Origin: Gluconacetobacter asukensis
GTDB taxonomy: Bacteria; Pseudomonadota; Alphaproteobacteria; Acetobacterales; Acetobacteraceae
NCBI RefSeq assembly: GCF_014174375.1
Contig: NZ_JABEQE010000009.1
Span: 62,001-126,000, forward strand
Direction of reading: 5' to 3'
DNA length: 64,000 bases
The translations under genes were made by a program, and so were the position numbers. The stretch's first letter is position 1. Each line of letters starts with the position of its first letter. Under the pieces are notes generated by a model, which did no database searches, had not been told where the DNA came from, and was given only the letters and a program-made list of their open reading frames with translations. Positions 35,079-43,469 of this stretch are shown piece by piece.

Positions 35079-35132
35079 GTGTGCAAACGTTACTTGTTTC
35101 TCTCCTGCCATCAATGTCGTGTGCATACGTTA
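35079..35132. repeat. Pair of 14-bp direct repeats 40 bp apart (operator-like)
   Basis: GTGTGCAAACGTTA at 35079-35092 and GTGTGCATACGTTA at 35119-35132 differ at one base and are exactly 40 bases apart, close to four helical turns. Each centres on a CG (AAACGTTA, ATACGTTA), as LacI-type operators do. They lie about 280-335 bases upstream of the polyol-type transporter. Regulator unknown; no LacI gene is in the window. Confidence 0.45.
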
Positions 35133-35354
35133 TAAGAAATATACGAAGATTTGAAGGGAAAATATCATAAAAATGGATAAATTTTGGCAAATATACGCCG
35201 ATGTTCTGGCGTATTATTTATCAAATAAACAACATCAATGAGAAATTATTTTGTAAATTCGTGAGTGATCTATATAAATAGCCGTCGAAATTTTATTATA
35301 TTATTGTAAATCTGTGCAAATAAAAAAATATATGTTCTTGGCCCGCTCGGGCGG

Positions 35355-35392
35355 TGCCAGAAAACAGAAAGGCCCGCACGAGGCGGGCCTTT
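35355..35392 (-). terminator. Intrinsic terminator of secB
   Basis: AAAGGCCCGC (35368-35377) and GCGGGCCTTT (35383-35392) form a perfect 10-bp stem with a 5-base loop. On the minus strand it is followed by CTGTTTTCTGG. It starts 30 bases after the secB stop. Confidence 0.8.
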
Positions 35393-35421
35393 CCAGTCAG
35401 AAATGATCGTTCAGCGCGGGA

Positions 35422-35940
35422 TCAGGCGTTGCCGGCCGTCTGGGGGAAGCTGCTGCGCTTGGCCTGCCACAGGGCGACGAAGTCGATCGGCTGCAGCACG
35501 ACCGGGGGGAAGCCGCCGTCACGCGTGACTTCGCTGATGATGTTGCGCACGTACGGGAAGATCAGGCGCGGCACTTCGACCAGGAGGATCGGCTCGATCA
35601 GGTCTTCGGGCGCATTGCCCAGCGTCACCACCGCAGCATAGGCCAGTTCGGCGACGAAGACCACGCGGCCGGGGGCGGCGCCTTCCTTCTCCGGGGCTTC
35701 CACGGCTTCGGTCTTGATCGACAGCACGACCTCGAAGACCGGCTGCTCGGGCGGCAGGCGGTTGGCCTGCACGTCGATGTTCACCGAGATCTGGGGGTTC
35801 GCGCGCAGTGTGGCGAAAATTTCGGCGCCCGAGGGAACTTCGAACGACAGATCCTTGATATACTGCACATTAATGGCCAGCGGCAGCGCCGGCGGGGCAT
35901 TCTGGCTTCCGTCGGCGGGGAGCTGAGTCGTATCGGACAT
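35422..35940 (-). CDS. secB: Protein-export chaperone SecB, 172 aa
   Basis: SecB tetramers keep preproteins unfolded and pass them to SecA. Conserved segments are INVQYIKDLSFEVP near the N-terminus, FEVVLSIKTEA, VFVAELAYAAVVTLGN, LLVEVPRLIFPYVRNIIS and DGGFPPVVLQPIDFVALW, in the usual order. The start MSDTTQLPADG at 35938-35940 is preferred; an upstream ATG at 35994 would add 18 residues with no family support. It diverges from the Tim44-like gene (220 bases between starts) and ends at a strong terminator. Confidence 0.96.
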   Translation of the reverse strand: MSDTTQLPADGSQNAPPALPLAINVQYIKDLSFEVPSGAEIFATLRANPQISVNIDVQANRLPPEQPVFEVVLSIKTEAVEAPEKEGAAPGRVVFVAELAYAAVVTLGNAPEDLIEPILLVEVPRLIFPYVRNIISEVTRDGGFPPVVLQPIDFVALWQAKRSSFPQTAGNA

Positions 35941-36160
35941 GAACGAAGATTTCCTTGCGGGCAATAAGGCGGATACCGATATCGCCGGTAGCACGCCCCG
36001 CGACGTTCGCCAACCTTGACGGGATGGAGGAGCGGAAATTCCTCCCGTGCTGGATCGGCCTGCCGCATTGTGTCGGCGGAGTGCGTTCCCTATGTGTTAG
36101 GGCATCATAAAGGGATCGCGCTGCCGGCAGGGCCGGCGCGCCTTTCGGTTAGGCTTGGTG

Positions 36161-36841
36161 ATGGATCTTTCGTTCAGTCATTTTCCGTTCGACCTGGTGC
36201 TCTTCGGTCTGATCGCGGCGTTTCTCGCGCTGCGGCTGCGCGGCATCCTGGGGACACGGGTGGGGGTCGAGCCCGCATCGCCCGCCGCCCCGGTACCCCG
36301 GCCGGGCCTGGTGATCGAAGGCCGGGCCGAGCCGCCGGCCGCGCTGACCGACTATGACGTGCCGGCGCCCGAGACCAGGGTGGGCCAGGTGCTGGGTGCC
36401 ATCGCCGGGCAGGAACGTGAGTTCGTGCCGGCGCAGTTCCTGCGTGGGGTCGAGGTGTCGTTCCGCCAGGTGGTCCAGGCTTTCGCCGCCGGCGATCGCG
36501 CCATGCTGCGCGAACGCCTGACCGCCGAGGCATTCAGCGCGTTCGACGCTGCGATCCAGTCGCGCGAGCAGGCGGGTGAGACCCAGAAGAGCGAGGTTCG
36601 TGCCATCGGCAGCCTGGCGATCGTCGATGCGGCCATCGACCAGATGGCAGGAGCGCCGCGCGCGCGGATCGACGTCCGCATCGTCTCGGACCAGATCAGC
36701 CTGACGCTGGACAAGGATGGGCATCCGGTTGCCGGAACCGACGCAGTGACCGAATTCTCGGATCTGTGGACGTTCGAGCGTCTGCTCGGCGTGTCGATCG
36801 GCGGCGCGGCCTGGCGTCTGGCGGCCAGCCGCAGCGCCTGA
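36161..36841 (+). CDS. Tim44/TimA-like membrane-anchored protein, 226 aa
   Basis: An N-terminal hydrophobic segment (FPFDLVLFGLIAAFLALRLR) is followed by RGILGTRVGVE, the usual start of this alphaproteobacterial family, then a linker rich in Pro/Ala/Glu. The Tim44-like domain covers about residues 85-226 (EFVPAQFLRGVEVSFRQVV to WTFERLLGVSIGGAAWRLAA). AGG lies 7 bases before the ATG at 36161. It is the first gene of a plus-strand run with mltA and the methyltransferase, and sits next to secB as in many alphaproteobacteria. Likely inner-membrane; role unclear. Confidence 0.85.
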   Translation: MDLSFSHFPFDLVLFGLIAAFLALRLRGILGTRVGVEPASPAAPVPRPGLVIEGRAEPPAALTDYDVPAPETRVGQVLGAIAGQEREFVPAQFLRGVEVSFRQVVQAFAAGDRAMLRERLTAEAFSAFDAAIQSREQAGETQKSEVRAIGSLAIVDAAIDQMAGAPRARIDVRIVSDQISLTLDKDGHPVAGTDAVTEFSDLWTFERLLGVSIGGAAWRLAASRSA

Positions 36842-36904
36842 ACGATCTCCTCCGCGACCGTCGCGGTTCCCCATCCGAATACAAGAGCAAGTCTGGCTGT
36901 TTCC

Positions 36905-38062
36905 TTGAGCTATTTCCGCCTGTCCAACGTCATGCGGGGCGTCTGTGCCGCCGCAATCCTTCTGCTGTCCGCCTGCGCCGAAACGGGGCAAGGCGAGCGT
37001 CAGCCCGTCGCTTTTTCCACCCTGTCGGGCTGGGGCCCGGACGAGGCGGGGCGGGCCCTGCCGGTATTCCTGACGGAATGCCGCCATCTTGGCCGCCTGC
37101 CCGCCGAGACGACGCTGGGGACCGAAAGCGGCCCTGGGGCGCGCGTGGGCGACTGGCTGCCCGCCTGCCGGGCGGCGGCGGTGCTGCCCGTCGACGACAA
37201 TGCGGCGGCGCAGCGTTTCTATGAAACATGGTTCCAGCCGGTCCTGATGTCGCCGTCGGCGCTCTTCACCGGCTATTACGAACCGGAGATTCGGGGCGCT
37301 TTGTCGCGTGGCGGTGTCTACCAGACGCCGGTCTATCGCGTGCCTGACGATCTGACGCGGGCGCGGGCCACCGATGGGCGCATGGTGTCTGGCCATTGGC
37401 AGGGCGGGCAGTTCGTGCCGTACTGGTCGCGCGCGCAGATCGATGCCGGGGCATTGGCGGGGCGGAACCTGGAAATGCTCTGGGTCGCCGATCCGGCGGA
37501 CCTGTTCTTCCTGCAGATCCAGGGGTCGGGCCGGGTGCGCCTGCCGAGCGGGCAGATCGTGCGGTTGTGCTTCGGCGGCAAGAACGGGCAGCCCTATGTG
37601 CCGCTGGGCCGTGTCCTGGTACAGAAGGGCGAGATGAGCGAGGATGACGTCAGCATGCAGTCGATCCGTGCCTGGCTGGCGGCCCACCCCGAGCAGGCGC
37701 GCGCGGTGATGGAGGAGAATCCGAATTACGTGTTCTTCAATGCCCTGGATGATGTGCCGGTCAGTCAGGGGGCGCCCGGCGCGATGGGCGTGCCACTGGA
37801 ACCGGGCCGGTCGGCGGCGGTGGATCGGGGGGTGATTCCCCTGGGCACGCCCGTCTGGGTGGAGACGAGCTTGCCGGCGCCGTCGAACCAGACCTGGCGG
37901 CGGCTGGTCTATGCGCAGGATATCGGCACCGACATCAAGGGCGCCGCGCGGGCCGACCTTTTCCTGGGCTGGGGCGACGAGGCCGAGCAGACCGCCGGCG
38001 CCATGCGCCAGTCCGGCCGGCTGGTTGCCCTGCTGCCGCGTCCTGTCGTTACCCGACCCTGA
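36905..38062 (+). CDS. mltA: Membrane-bound lytic murein transglycosylase A, 385 aa
   Basis: Cleaves peptidoglycan glycan strands in the periplasm. A lipoprotein signal ends in LLLSAC (lipobox Cys at residue 24 from the TTG start). The MltA domain holds FTGYYEPEIRGALSRGGVYQ, and FLQIQGSGRVRLPSG precedes the C-terminal 3D domain AQDIGTDIKGAARADLFLGW with the catalytic Asp region. Start: TTG at 36905 gives a better signal peptide than the ATG at 36932. The last base of its TGA is the first base of the methyltransferase ATG, so the two are coupled. Confidence 0.92.
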   Translation: MSYFRLSNVMRGVCAAAILLLSACAETGQGERQPVAFSTLSGWGPDEAGRALPVFLTECRHLGRLPAETTLGTESGPGARVGDWLPACRAAAVLPVDDNAAAQRFYETWFQPVLMSPSALFTGYYEPEIRGALSRGGVYQTPVYRVPDDLTRARATDGRMVSGHWQGGQFVPYWSRAQIDAGALAGRNLEMLWVADPADLFFLQIQGSGRVRLPSGQIVRLCFGGKNGQPYVPLGRVLVQKGEMSEDDVSMQSIRAWLAAHPEQARAVMEENPNYVFFNALDDVPVSQGAPGAMGVPLEPGRSAAVDRGVIPLGTPVWVETSLPAPSNQTWRRLVYAQDIGTDIKGAARADLFLGWGDEAEQTAGAMRQSGRLVALLPRPVVTRP

Positions 38063-38916
38063 TGGCACCGCGAAGCGGGTCTGCTACCGGCACCCGTCCC
38101 CCCCGCGCCGTGCGCCAGGCGATCGGGCCGCATCTGCTGGTGCGGAACGACTGCCTGCGCGAGTTGCGCCGGATGGAGGCGGATTCGGTCGATGTTGTCG
38201 TGACCTCGCCGCCCTACAATATCGGCCTGGGCTATCGGACCTATCGCGACCGCATGTCTGAACCCCAGTATCTGGACTGGATGATGGCGGTCGCGCGCGA
38301 ACTGCATCGGGTGATGCGGCCGGATGGCTCGTTCTTTTTGAATATCGCGGGATCGTCGGCGCAGCCGTGGCTGCCGTTCGAACTCGCGGTTCGGCTGCGC
38401 GAGATTTTCCATCTGCAGAACCATATCAGCTGGATCAAGTCGATCTCGGTTCATGACGACACGTATGGGCATTTCAAGCCGGTCAACAGCACGCGTTACA
38501 TGCACCGTAACCACGAGCATCTGTTCCATCTGACGCGTTCCGGCACGGTGGAACTCAGCCGTCTGGATGTCGGGGTGCCGTACAAGGACAAATCGAACAT
38601 CGCGCGGCGCGGGCATGAACAGGACAAGCGCTGTCGTGGCGACACCTGGTTCATTCCCTATGAAACGGTGCGCGACAAGGCGCAGAAATTCAATCATCCC
38701 GGGACGTTCCCGGTGCAGTTGCCGCGCATGTGCATCCGCCTGCATGGCCGGCCGGACCCGCTGGTCCTCGACCCGTTCATGGGCACGGGCACAACCCTGG
38801 TTGCCGCGCAGGCGGAAGGCGCGCGCGGCATCGGAATCGAACTGGACGCGGCCTATGTAAAAGTGGCGCGGGACCGGTTGAAACTGGCGATGGACGGGCA
38901 TGATCTGTCCGATTGA
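38062..38916 (+). CDS. Solitary N4-cytosine/N6-adenine DNA methyltransferase, 284 aa
   Basis: The catalytic motif TSPPYN is at residues 48-53 and the SAM-binding motif FMGTGTTLVAAQ is near the C-terminus (about 245), the order of beta-class enzymes; TSPPY is more usual in N4-cytosine methyltransferases than the DPPY of N6-adenine ones. WFIPYETVRDKAQKFNHPGT and FPVQLPRMCIRL belong to the same family core. No restriction endonuclease or specificity subunit is adjacent. It overlaps mltA by one base (TGATG). Target sequence unknown; a regulatory or housekeeping methylase is possible. Confidence 0.85.
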   Translation: MAPRSGSATGTRPPRAVRQAIGPHLLVRNDCLRELRRMEADSVDVVVTSPPYNIGLGYRTYRDRMSEPQYLDWMMAVARELHRVMRPDGSFFLNIAGSSAQPWLPFELAVRLREIFHLQNHISWIKSISVHDDTYGHFKPVNSTRYMHRNHEHLFHLTRSGTVELSRLDVGVPYKDKSNIARRGHEQDKRCRGDTWFIPYETVRDKAQKFNHPGTFPVQLPRMCIRLHGRPDPLVLDPFMGTGTTLVAAQAEGARGIGIELDAAYVKVARDRLKLAMDGHDLSD

Positions 38917-39009
38917 TCGAACCGATCAATCGTTTTTATGAAAAATATGATTTTGACATATGTTTTATAGATCCGGCACACCCTTCCAGAAATGGTAGGA
39001 GAAATCGAC

Positions 39010-40434
39010 GTGTCGGTGCGCAAGGCAATAGTTTCGGTCGCGGTTCTGGGGATTGTCGCCTATGGCGGTGTGGTGGGTTATCTGACCCATTTCGACCATG
39101 AAACGGCACCGACGCTGGATACCCATTCGCCGACCCTGGCGGACCCGGTGGCTTCGGCGGCATTTGCTGCCATTCGTGAGGCACGATGCGATTATTGCCA
39201 TGCGCGCAATGTCGATTTGCCCTTCTATTTCCATGTGCCGGTGGCCAATCAGCTGATGCAGCGCGATCTGGATCAGGGATTGCGACACTTCCGGATCGAA
39301 CCGGTGATCGAGGCCTTCCAGACCGGTGCCGTTCCGTCCGAGGAACAGCTGGCGCGGATCGAGGAAGTGGTTCGCCAGAACCGCATGCCGCCGACGCTTT
39401 ACCTGCTGATGCATTGGCATGCCCATCTGTCGCAGGCGCAGCGCGATGCGCTGCTGAACTGGGTCGCCGCCGAGCGGCGCGCGCATTACGCGACGCCGGG
39501 CGTCGCCGCGCGCTTCGCCGGGGAGCCGGTCCAGCCCGTGCCCGAAAGCGTGCCCGTCGACGTGGCCAAGGTGGCCCTGGGCCAACGCCTGTTCTTCGAC
39601 AAGCAATTGTCGGGCGATGGCACGCTGAACTGCGCCAGTTGCCATGCGCTGGATCATGGCGGCGTGGATGGGCGCGTCACGGCGCTGGGGATCAATGGCC
39701 AGCATGGCCCGATCAATGTGCCGACCGTCTATGACGCGGTGTTCAACAAGAGTCAGTTCTGGAACGGGCGGGCCGCCACGCTGGCCGACCAGGCGGCCGG
39801 TCCGGTCATGAACCCGCTGGAAATGGGCTCGCATGACTGGACGCTGGTTGCCGACAAGGTGAAGCAGGACCCGAGCTATGTCTCGGCCTTCCATGATGCG
39901 TTCGGTTCCGACGATATCGACAAGGACCGGATGACCACGGCCATCGCGGAATATGAAAAGACGCTGATCACGCCCGACAGCCGCTTCGACCGCTACCTGA
40001 AGGGCGATGAGCAGGCCCTGAATGCGCAGGAGAAGAACGGTTACGCGCTGTTCAAGAGCGTGGGCTGCTCGGGCTGCCATACCGGCGTCTCGCTGGGTGG
40101 CCAGGCGTTCGAGGTGATGGGGCTGGAAGGCGATTATTTCGCGGCGCGCGGCGGAACCGTGACCGATGCCGACAAGGGGCGCTATGCCGTTACCGGGTCG
40201 CGGGACGACATGGAGCGTTTCAAGGTGCCGAACCTGCGCAATATCGCGCTGACGGCACCCTATTTCCACGATGGCAGCGTGAAGACGCTGGAAGACGCGG
40301 TGCGGCTGATGGCGCGTTATCAGACGCCCGATCACACCCTGTCCGATCATGACGTCGCCGATATCGTGGCCTTCCTGCGGACCTTGACCGGCACCTATCA
40401 GGGACAGCCCCTGGCCGGTACCGAGGCGCCCTGA
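39010..40434 (+). CDS. Three-haem cytochrome c peroxidase-like protein, 474 aa
   Basis: The GTG at 39010 has TAGGAG 8 bases before it and is preferred over ATG 38992. An uncleaved-looking N-terminal helix (VSVAVLGIVAYGGVVGYLTH) anchors it to the membrane. Three CxxCH haem sites are present: CDYCH in an N-terminal domain, CASCH in the E (electron-accepting or peroxidatic) domain, and CSGCH in the C-terminal domain. FWNGRAATLADQAAGPVMNP and VPNLRNIALTAPYFHDGS are standard di-haem peroxidase segments. The extra N-terminal haem makes it resemble YhjA-type peroxidases that take electrons from quinol. Periplasm-facing. Confidence 0.88.
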   Translation: MSVRKAIVSVAVLGIVAYGGVVGYLTHFDHETAPTLDTHSPTLADPVASAAFAAIREARCDYCHARNVDLPFYFHVPVANQLMQRDLDQGLRHFRIEPVIEAFQTGAVPSEEQLARIEEVVRQNRMPPTLYLLMHWHAHLSQAQRDALLNWVAAERRAHYATPGVAARFAGEPVQPVPESVPVDVAKVALGQRLFFDKQLSGDGTLNCASCHALDHGGVDGRVTALGINGQHGPINVPTVYDAVFNKSQFWNGRAATLADQAAGPVMNPLEMGSHDWTLVADKVKQDPSYVSAFHDAFGSDDIDKDRMTTAIAEYEKTLITPDSRFDRYLKGDEQALNAQEKNGYALFKSVGCSGCHTGVSLGGQAFEVMGLEGDYFAARGGTVTDADKGRYAVTGSRDDMERFKVPNLRNIALTAPYFHDGSVKTLEDAVRLMARYQTPDHTLSDHDVADIVAFLRTLTGTYQGQPLAGTEAP

Positions 40435-40552
40435 GGCACCATCTGTCGGGCAGCGCGCGTCCGGGCTTCGATTGGGGCGCGAACTGCTTTAAGATCAGGT
40501 GCATCGGGGCGATGGGCGGCGTGGGGTCGCCCGCCGGCAGGCGGGGAGAAGG

Positions 40553-41140
40553 ATGGTGCGCCGTCGGCGGGTTCTCGGGAAGGACGAACAGGCGCTGTGG
40601 ACGGCCTTCGTGCGCGATATCCGGCCGCTGGCCCGCAAGGCGGCGCGGCCGACGCCGGTGGATGCGGCGCCGCCCGTGCCGGCGGCCTCCGCCCCATCGG
40701 CTGATGATCGTGTTGCCCGTTCTGCGCCTCCGGCGCCGCCGTCCGACCTGCCTCGCGTGGGTCGGCCGGCCTATACGCTGGTCCGGTCGCGGGCCGACAT
40801 CGCGATCGGCCAGCGGGGGCCGGGTCTGGACGATACAAGCTGGCGGACGTTGGTCAGCGGCAAGCTGCGTCCGTCGCGGACGCTCGACCTGCATGGCCAG
40901 AACGCGCAGGCCGCCTTTCAGCGCCTGCATGCCTTTCTGGTTCAGGCGCGTTCCGACAATCTGCGATGCGTGGAAGTCATTACCGGGCTGGGCTCGGGCC
41001 GCGAAGGCGGGGTCCTGCGGCGCGAACTCCCGTTCTGGCTGGGGCGGCAGGATCTTCGGCCGCTGATCCTGGCGGTCGTGCATCCTCATGCCGCCAATCA
41101 GGGTTCGGTTCGTATCCTGCTGCGCCGGGCGCGCGGCTGA
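40553..41140 (+). CDS. Smr-domain protein, 195 aa
   Basis: The C-terminal Smr (small MutS-related) domain shows LDLHGQNAQAAFQRLHAFL and the GLGSGREGGVLRREL loop, the two hallmarks of this putative nuclease fold. The N-terminal half is Arg-rich then Pro/Ala-rich and probably disordered. AGAAGG lies directly before the ATG at 40553. It is the third member of the Tim44/mltA/Smr block typical of alphaproteobacteria, separated here by the methyltransferase and cytochrome peroxidase genes, which look like insertions into the block. Confidence 0.87.
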   Translation: MVRRRRVLGKDEQALWTAFVRDIRPLARKAARPTPVDAAPPVPAASAPSADDRVARSAPPAPPSDLPRVGRPAYTLVRSRADIAIGQRGPGLDDTSWRTLVSGKLRPSRTLDLHGQNAQAAFQRLHAFLVQARSDNLRCVEVITGLGSGREGGVLRRELPFWLGRQDLRPLILAVVHPHAANQGSVRILLRRARG

Positions 41141-41168
41141 GCTTGAAACCGGCGCTACAGGCTGCCTT

Positions 41169-42260
41169 TTATCCTAATCGCCATTCCGGTGTGTGAACGG
41201 CCAGCCAGCGGCGCAGCATCAGGACGGCCGAGATCTCGCCGGTCATGTCATGCAGGTAGCGGCCGCAATCCGGTCCGCTGACCAGGGCGCGGCCGGAATC
41301 ATTCTTCAGCGGGTCGAGCGCGCCCTGGGTGACGGCGACGCCGACCGCGTGGCGCCAGGCGGCGACCTGTGCCGGTGGTGTCAGCATCGGCAGCACGAGC
41401 CCGATATCGAGCGATGCGGCAGCCGCGACGACCTTCCATGCCTCGTACAGCAGGCCCGTCGGGGCGCGGCCGCGTTCCTGGCTGAAACGTTCGGCGAAGG
41501 TCTGCACGGGCTGGCCATGCACGGTCGCGCGTACCGCGTCGTTCAGCGTGAAGAGCGGCACGGCGCCGCTCTGTTCCAGCGGTGCCAGCAGGGTGTTCAG
41601 AGCCTCGGGTGCCATCGGGTCGGAAATCTGCGCCACGTCCACCTTGCCGTCGCGCAGCGCGGCCAGGGCCTCCTGCGGGGTGGCGAAGCCCATGACCGGG
41701 ATCGGCCGGAAGCCGAACATCGCCATTGCCATCACGGTGGCCAGTTCGATGCCGTGGTCGCTGGAAACCGCCACGCGTATCGGCCGGTCGCGGACGAGGT
41801 CGCGCAAGGTGCGATGCAGGTCGGCCCGACCCACCACGATGGGCGAGACCAGGCTGAACATCAGCGGGACCCAGCGCCCGAAATCGTAATGGGCGCGCGG
41901 GTCGCCGGCCAGCGAGGCCACCAGCGCCGCGCCGGGCACCAGCAGGGCCGTGGTGCCGTCCGGCACCGTCCTTGTATCGAACTGGTTGGCGCCGGTTACG
42001 CCGTCCAGCCCGCTGGTCAGGTGCGTGGGCAGCGGCGAGGGAGATTCCAGCCCCTGGGCCAGTGCGGGGGCCAGCACCGTACTCCACCGGCCGGCGGCAC
42101 TTTCAGCGCTGCCGGCGACCAGCAGGGTGGGGTCGACGATGGCGCCGCCGGCCGGGGCAATGGCGGCGATGTGCGTCAGGGAGCCGGCATGGGCGGCAGG
42201 AATGCCGACGAGTGCGGAGAGACCCGCCATGGCAAGAAACTGGCGGCGGCGCATGCGCAT
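41169..42260 (-). CDS. Tat-exported periplasmic binding protein-like, 363 aa
   Basis: The N-terminus MRMRRRQFLAMAGLSALVGI is a Tat-like signal (RRRQFL) with probable cleavage after AHA. The mature part resembles two-lobed substrate-binding proteins of the TctC/Bug type: a Ser/Gly-rich early strand, LVSPIVVGRADLHRTLRDL, VAVSSDHGIELATVM and DVAQISDPMAPEAL. No transporter permease genes are adjacent. It converges with the Smr gene (28 bases) and is followed on its 5' side by hemF on the same strand. Family assignment is tentative. Confidence 0.6.
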   Translation of the reverse strand: MRMRRRQFLAMAGLSALVGIPAAHAGSLTHIAAIAPAGGAIVDPTLLVAGSAESAAGRWSTVLAPALAQGLESPSPLPTHLTSGLDGVTGANQFDTRTVPDGTTALLVPGAALVASLAGDPRAHYDFGRWVPLMFSLVSPIVVGRADLHRTLRDLVRDRPIRVAVSSDHGIELATVMAMAMFGFRPIPVMGFATPQEALAALRDGKVDVAQISDPMAPEALNTLLAPLEQSGAVPLFTLNDAVRATVHGQPVQTFAERFSQERGRAPTGLLYEAWKVVAAAASLDIGLVLPMLTPPAQVAAWRHAVGVAVTQGALDPLKNDSGRALVSGPDCGRYLHDMTGEISAVLMLRRWLAVHTPEWRLG

Positions 42261-42338
42261 CTAGGCCCGACCGGGCTGGTGGTCAGAACAAGGGTGGGGT
42301 CGGGTAGCGGGCAAAGGCGGCATCTCCACGGCAGGGGA

Positions 42339-42367
42339 CATTCCAGCGCCTGTGTTGCGCTGGAATG
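42339..42367. other. Inverted repeat after hemF
   Basis: CATTCCAGCG (42339-42348) and CGCTGGAATG (42358-42367) are perfect complements with a 9-base loop, 52 bases after the hemF stop and 78 bases before the binding-protein start. No T tract follows on either strand, so terminator function is uncertain; an operator is possible. Confidence 0.4.
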
Positions 42368-42419
42368 CGGCGAGTCTATGGCAGGTGCCGGGGCGGCCCA
42401 CGGCGGCGAAGGCGCGACT

Positions 42420-43322
42420 TTACGGCCAGTGGACCTCGGGGGGAAGACTCATCAGGATCGCTTCGGTATTCCCGCCGGTTTTCAGGCCGAAGAGCGTGCC
42501 GCGATCGTGGATCAGGTTGAATTCCACGTAGCGGCCGCGCCGGACCAACTGGGCGCGGCGCTCCTCGTCCGTCCAGCGTTCGGCCATCCGGTGCCGGACG
42601 ATGGCGGGATAGGTCTCTAGGAAGGCCAGGCCGACATCGCGGGTGAAGGCGAAATCGGCCGCGACGTCGCCGGTGTTCAGCCGGTCGTAGAAGATGCCGC
42701 CCAGGCCCCGGGGTTCGTTGCGGTGGGGCAGGAAGAAATAGCGGTCGCACCATTCCTTGAAGCGCGGATAATAGGCCGGGTCGTGCCGGTCGCAGGCGGT
42801 GCGGAAGCCGGTGTGGAACCGGACAGCGTCCTCCTGTGCCTCGGCACTGTCGGGGAACATCGGTGTCAGGTCGCCGCCGCCGCCGAACCACCCTTCGGTG
42901 GTGATGATCATCCGCGTGTTGAAATGGGCGGCGGGGACGCGGGGGTTGCACATATGGGCCACCAGGCTGATGCCAGTGGCGAAGAAGCGCGGGTCCTCGG
43001 CGGCGCCGGGGATGCTGGCGCGGAATTCCGGGCTGAACGTGCCCGACACCGTCGAGACGTTGACGCCCACCTTCTCGAACACCCGGCCGCGCATCAGGCT
43101 GATGACCCCGCCGCCGCCGGGCGTGCCGTCCTCGTTCACGCGGTTCCACGGCGTGCGGACGAAGGTGCCCGGGGCCTCGCGGCCGGGCAGGGTCTGTACG
43201 TCGTCGGCATCCTGCTCGATCTGTTCGAAGGCGCTGCAGATCCGGTCGCGCAGGGTCTCGAACCAGGCGCGGGCCTCTTCCTTCAGAGGGTCGTGGGGGA
43301 TGGGCGCGCGGGTCTCTGTCAT
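42420..43322 (-). CDS. hemF: Oxygen-dependent coproporphyrinogen III oxidase, 300 aa
   Basis: Converts coproporphyrinogen III to protoporphyrinogen IX with O2. The family segments are clear: [47 protein letters not shown] and the C-terminal [20 protein letters not shown] with ILMSLPP. Length 300 is typical. The start [12 protein letters not shown] at 43320-43322 is chosen; an in-frame ATG 60 bases upstream adds nothing conserved. It diverges from petB with 147 bases between starts, fitting joint demand for haem by the bc1 complex. Confidence 0.95.
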   Translation of the reverse strand: MTETRAPIPHDPLKEEARAWFETLRDRICSAFEQIEQDADDVQTLPGREAPGTFVRTPWNRVNEDGTPGGGGVISLMRGRVFEKVGVNVSTVSGTFSPEFRASIPGAAEDPRFFATGISLVAHMCNPRVPAAHFNTRMIITTEGWFGGGGDLTPMFPDSAEAQEDAVRFHTGFRTACDRHDPAYYPRFKEWCDRYFFLPHRNEPRGLGGIFYDRLNTGDVAADFAFTRDVGLAFLETYPAIVRHRMAERWTDEERRAQLVRRGRYVEFNLIHDRGTLFGLKTGGNTEAILMSLPPEVHWP

Positions 43323-43469
43323 GCTCGGATCATCTTCTGGGTCGAACTGTCGTCTGGGTGGGAGGTTTGAAACGGTCTCCATAGAGTCTGATCAGGGGGG
43401 TAATTGCAAGAAGGGGCGGGGGGCCGTTATGGAAGGCGGGCGCCGCAGGGGCGGAGGATGTGAGGACCG

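Larger units (their letters stand above)
34798..35421. other. AT-rich non-coding region between MFS gene and secB
   Basis: No gene is supportable in these 624 bases. From about 34980 to 35345 the DNA is strongly AT-rich, unlike anything else in the window. It holds several inverted repeats: TTCGAAATCG 34879 / CGATTTCGAA 34907; a nested stem GGTTTTT 35004 / AAAAACC 35045 around ATTCTGAA 35022 / TTCAGAAT 35033; ATACGCC 35193 / GGCGTAT 35208. Three same-orientation DnaA-box-like words are TGTGCAAAC (35080), TGTGCATAC (35120) and TGTGCAAAT (35313). The MFS promoter must lie here. A secB terminator closes the right end. Confidence 0.6.
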
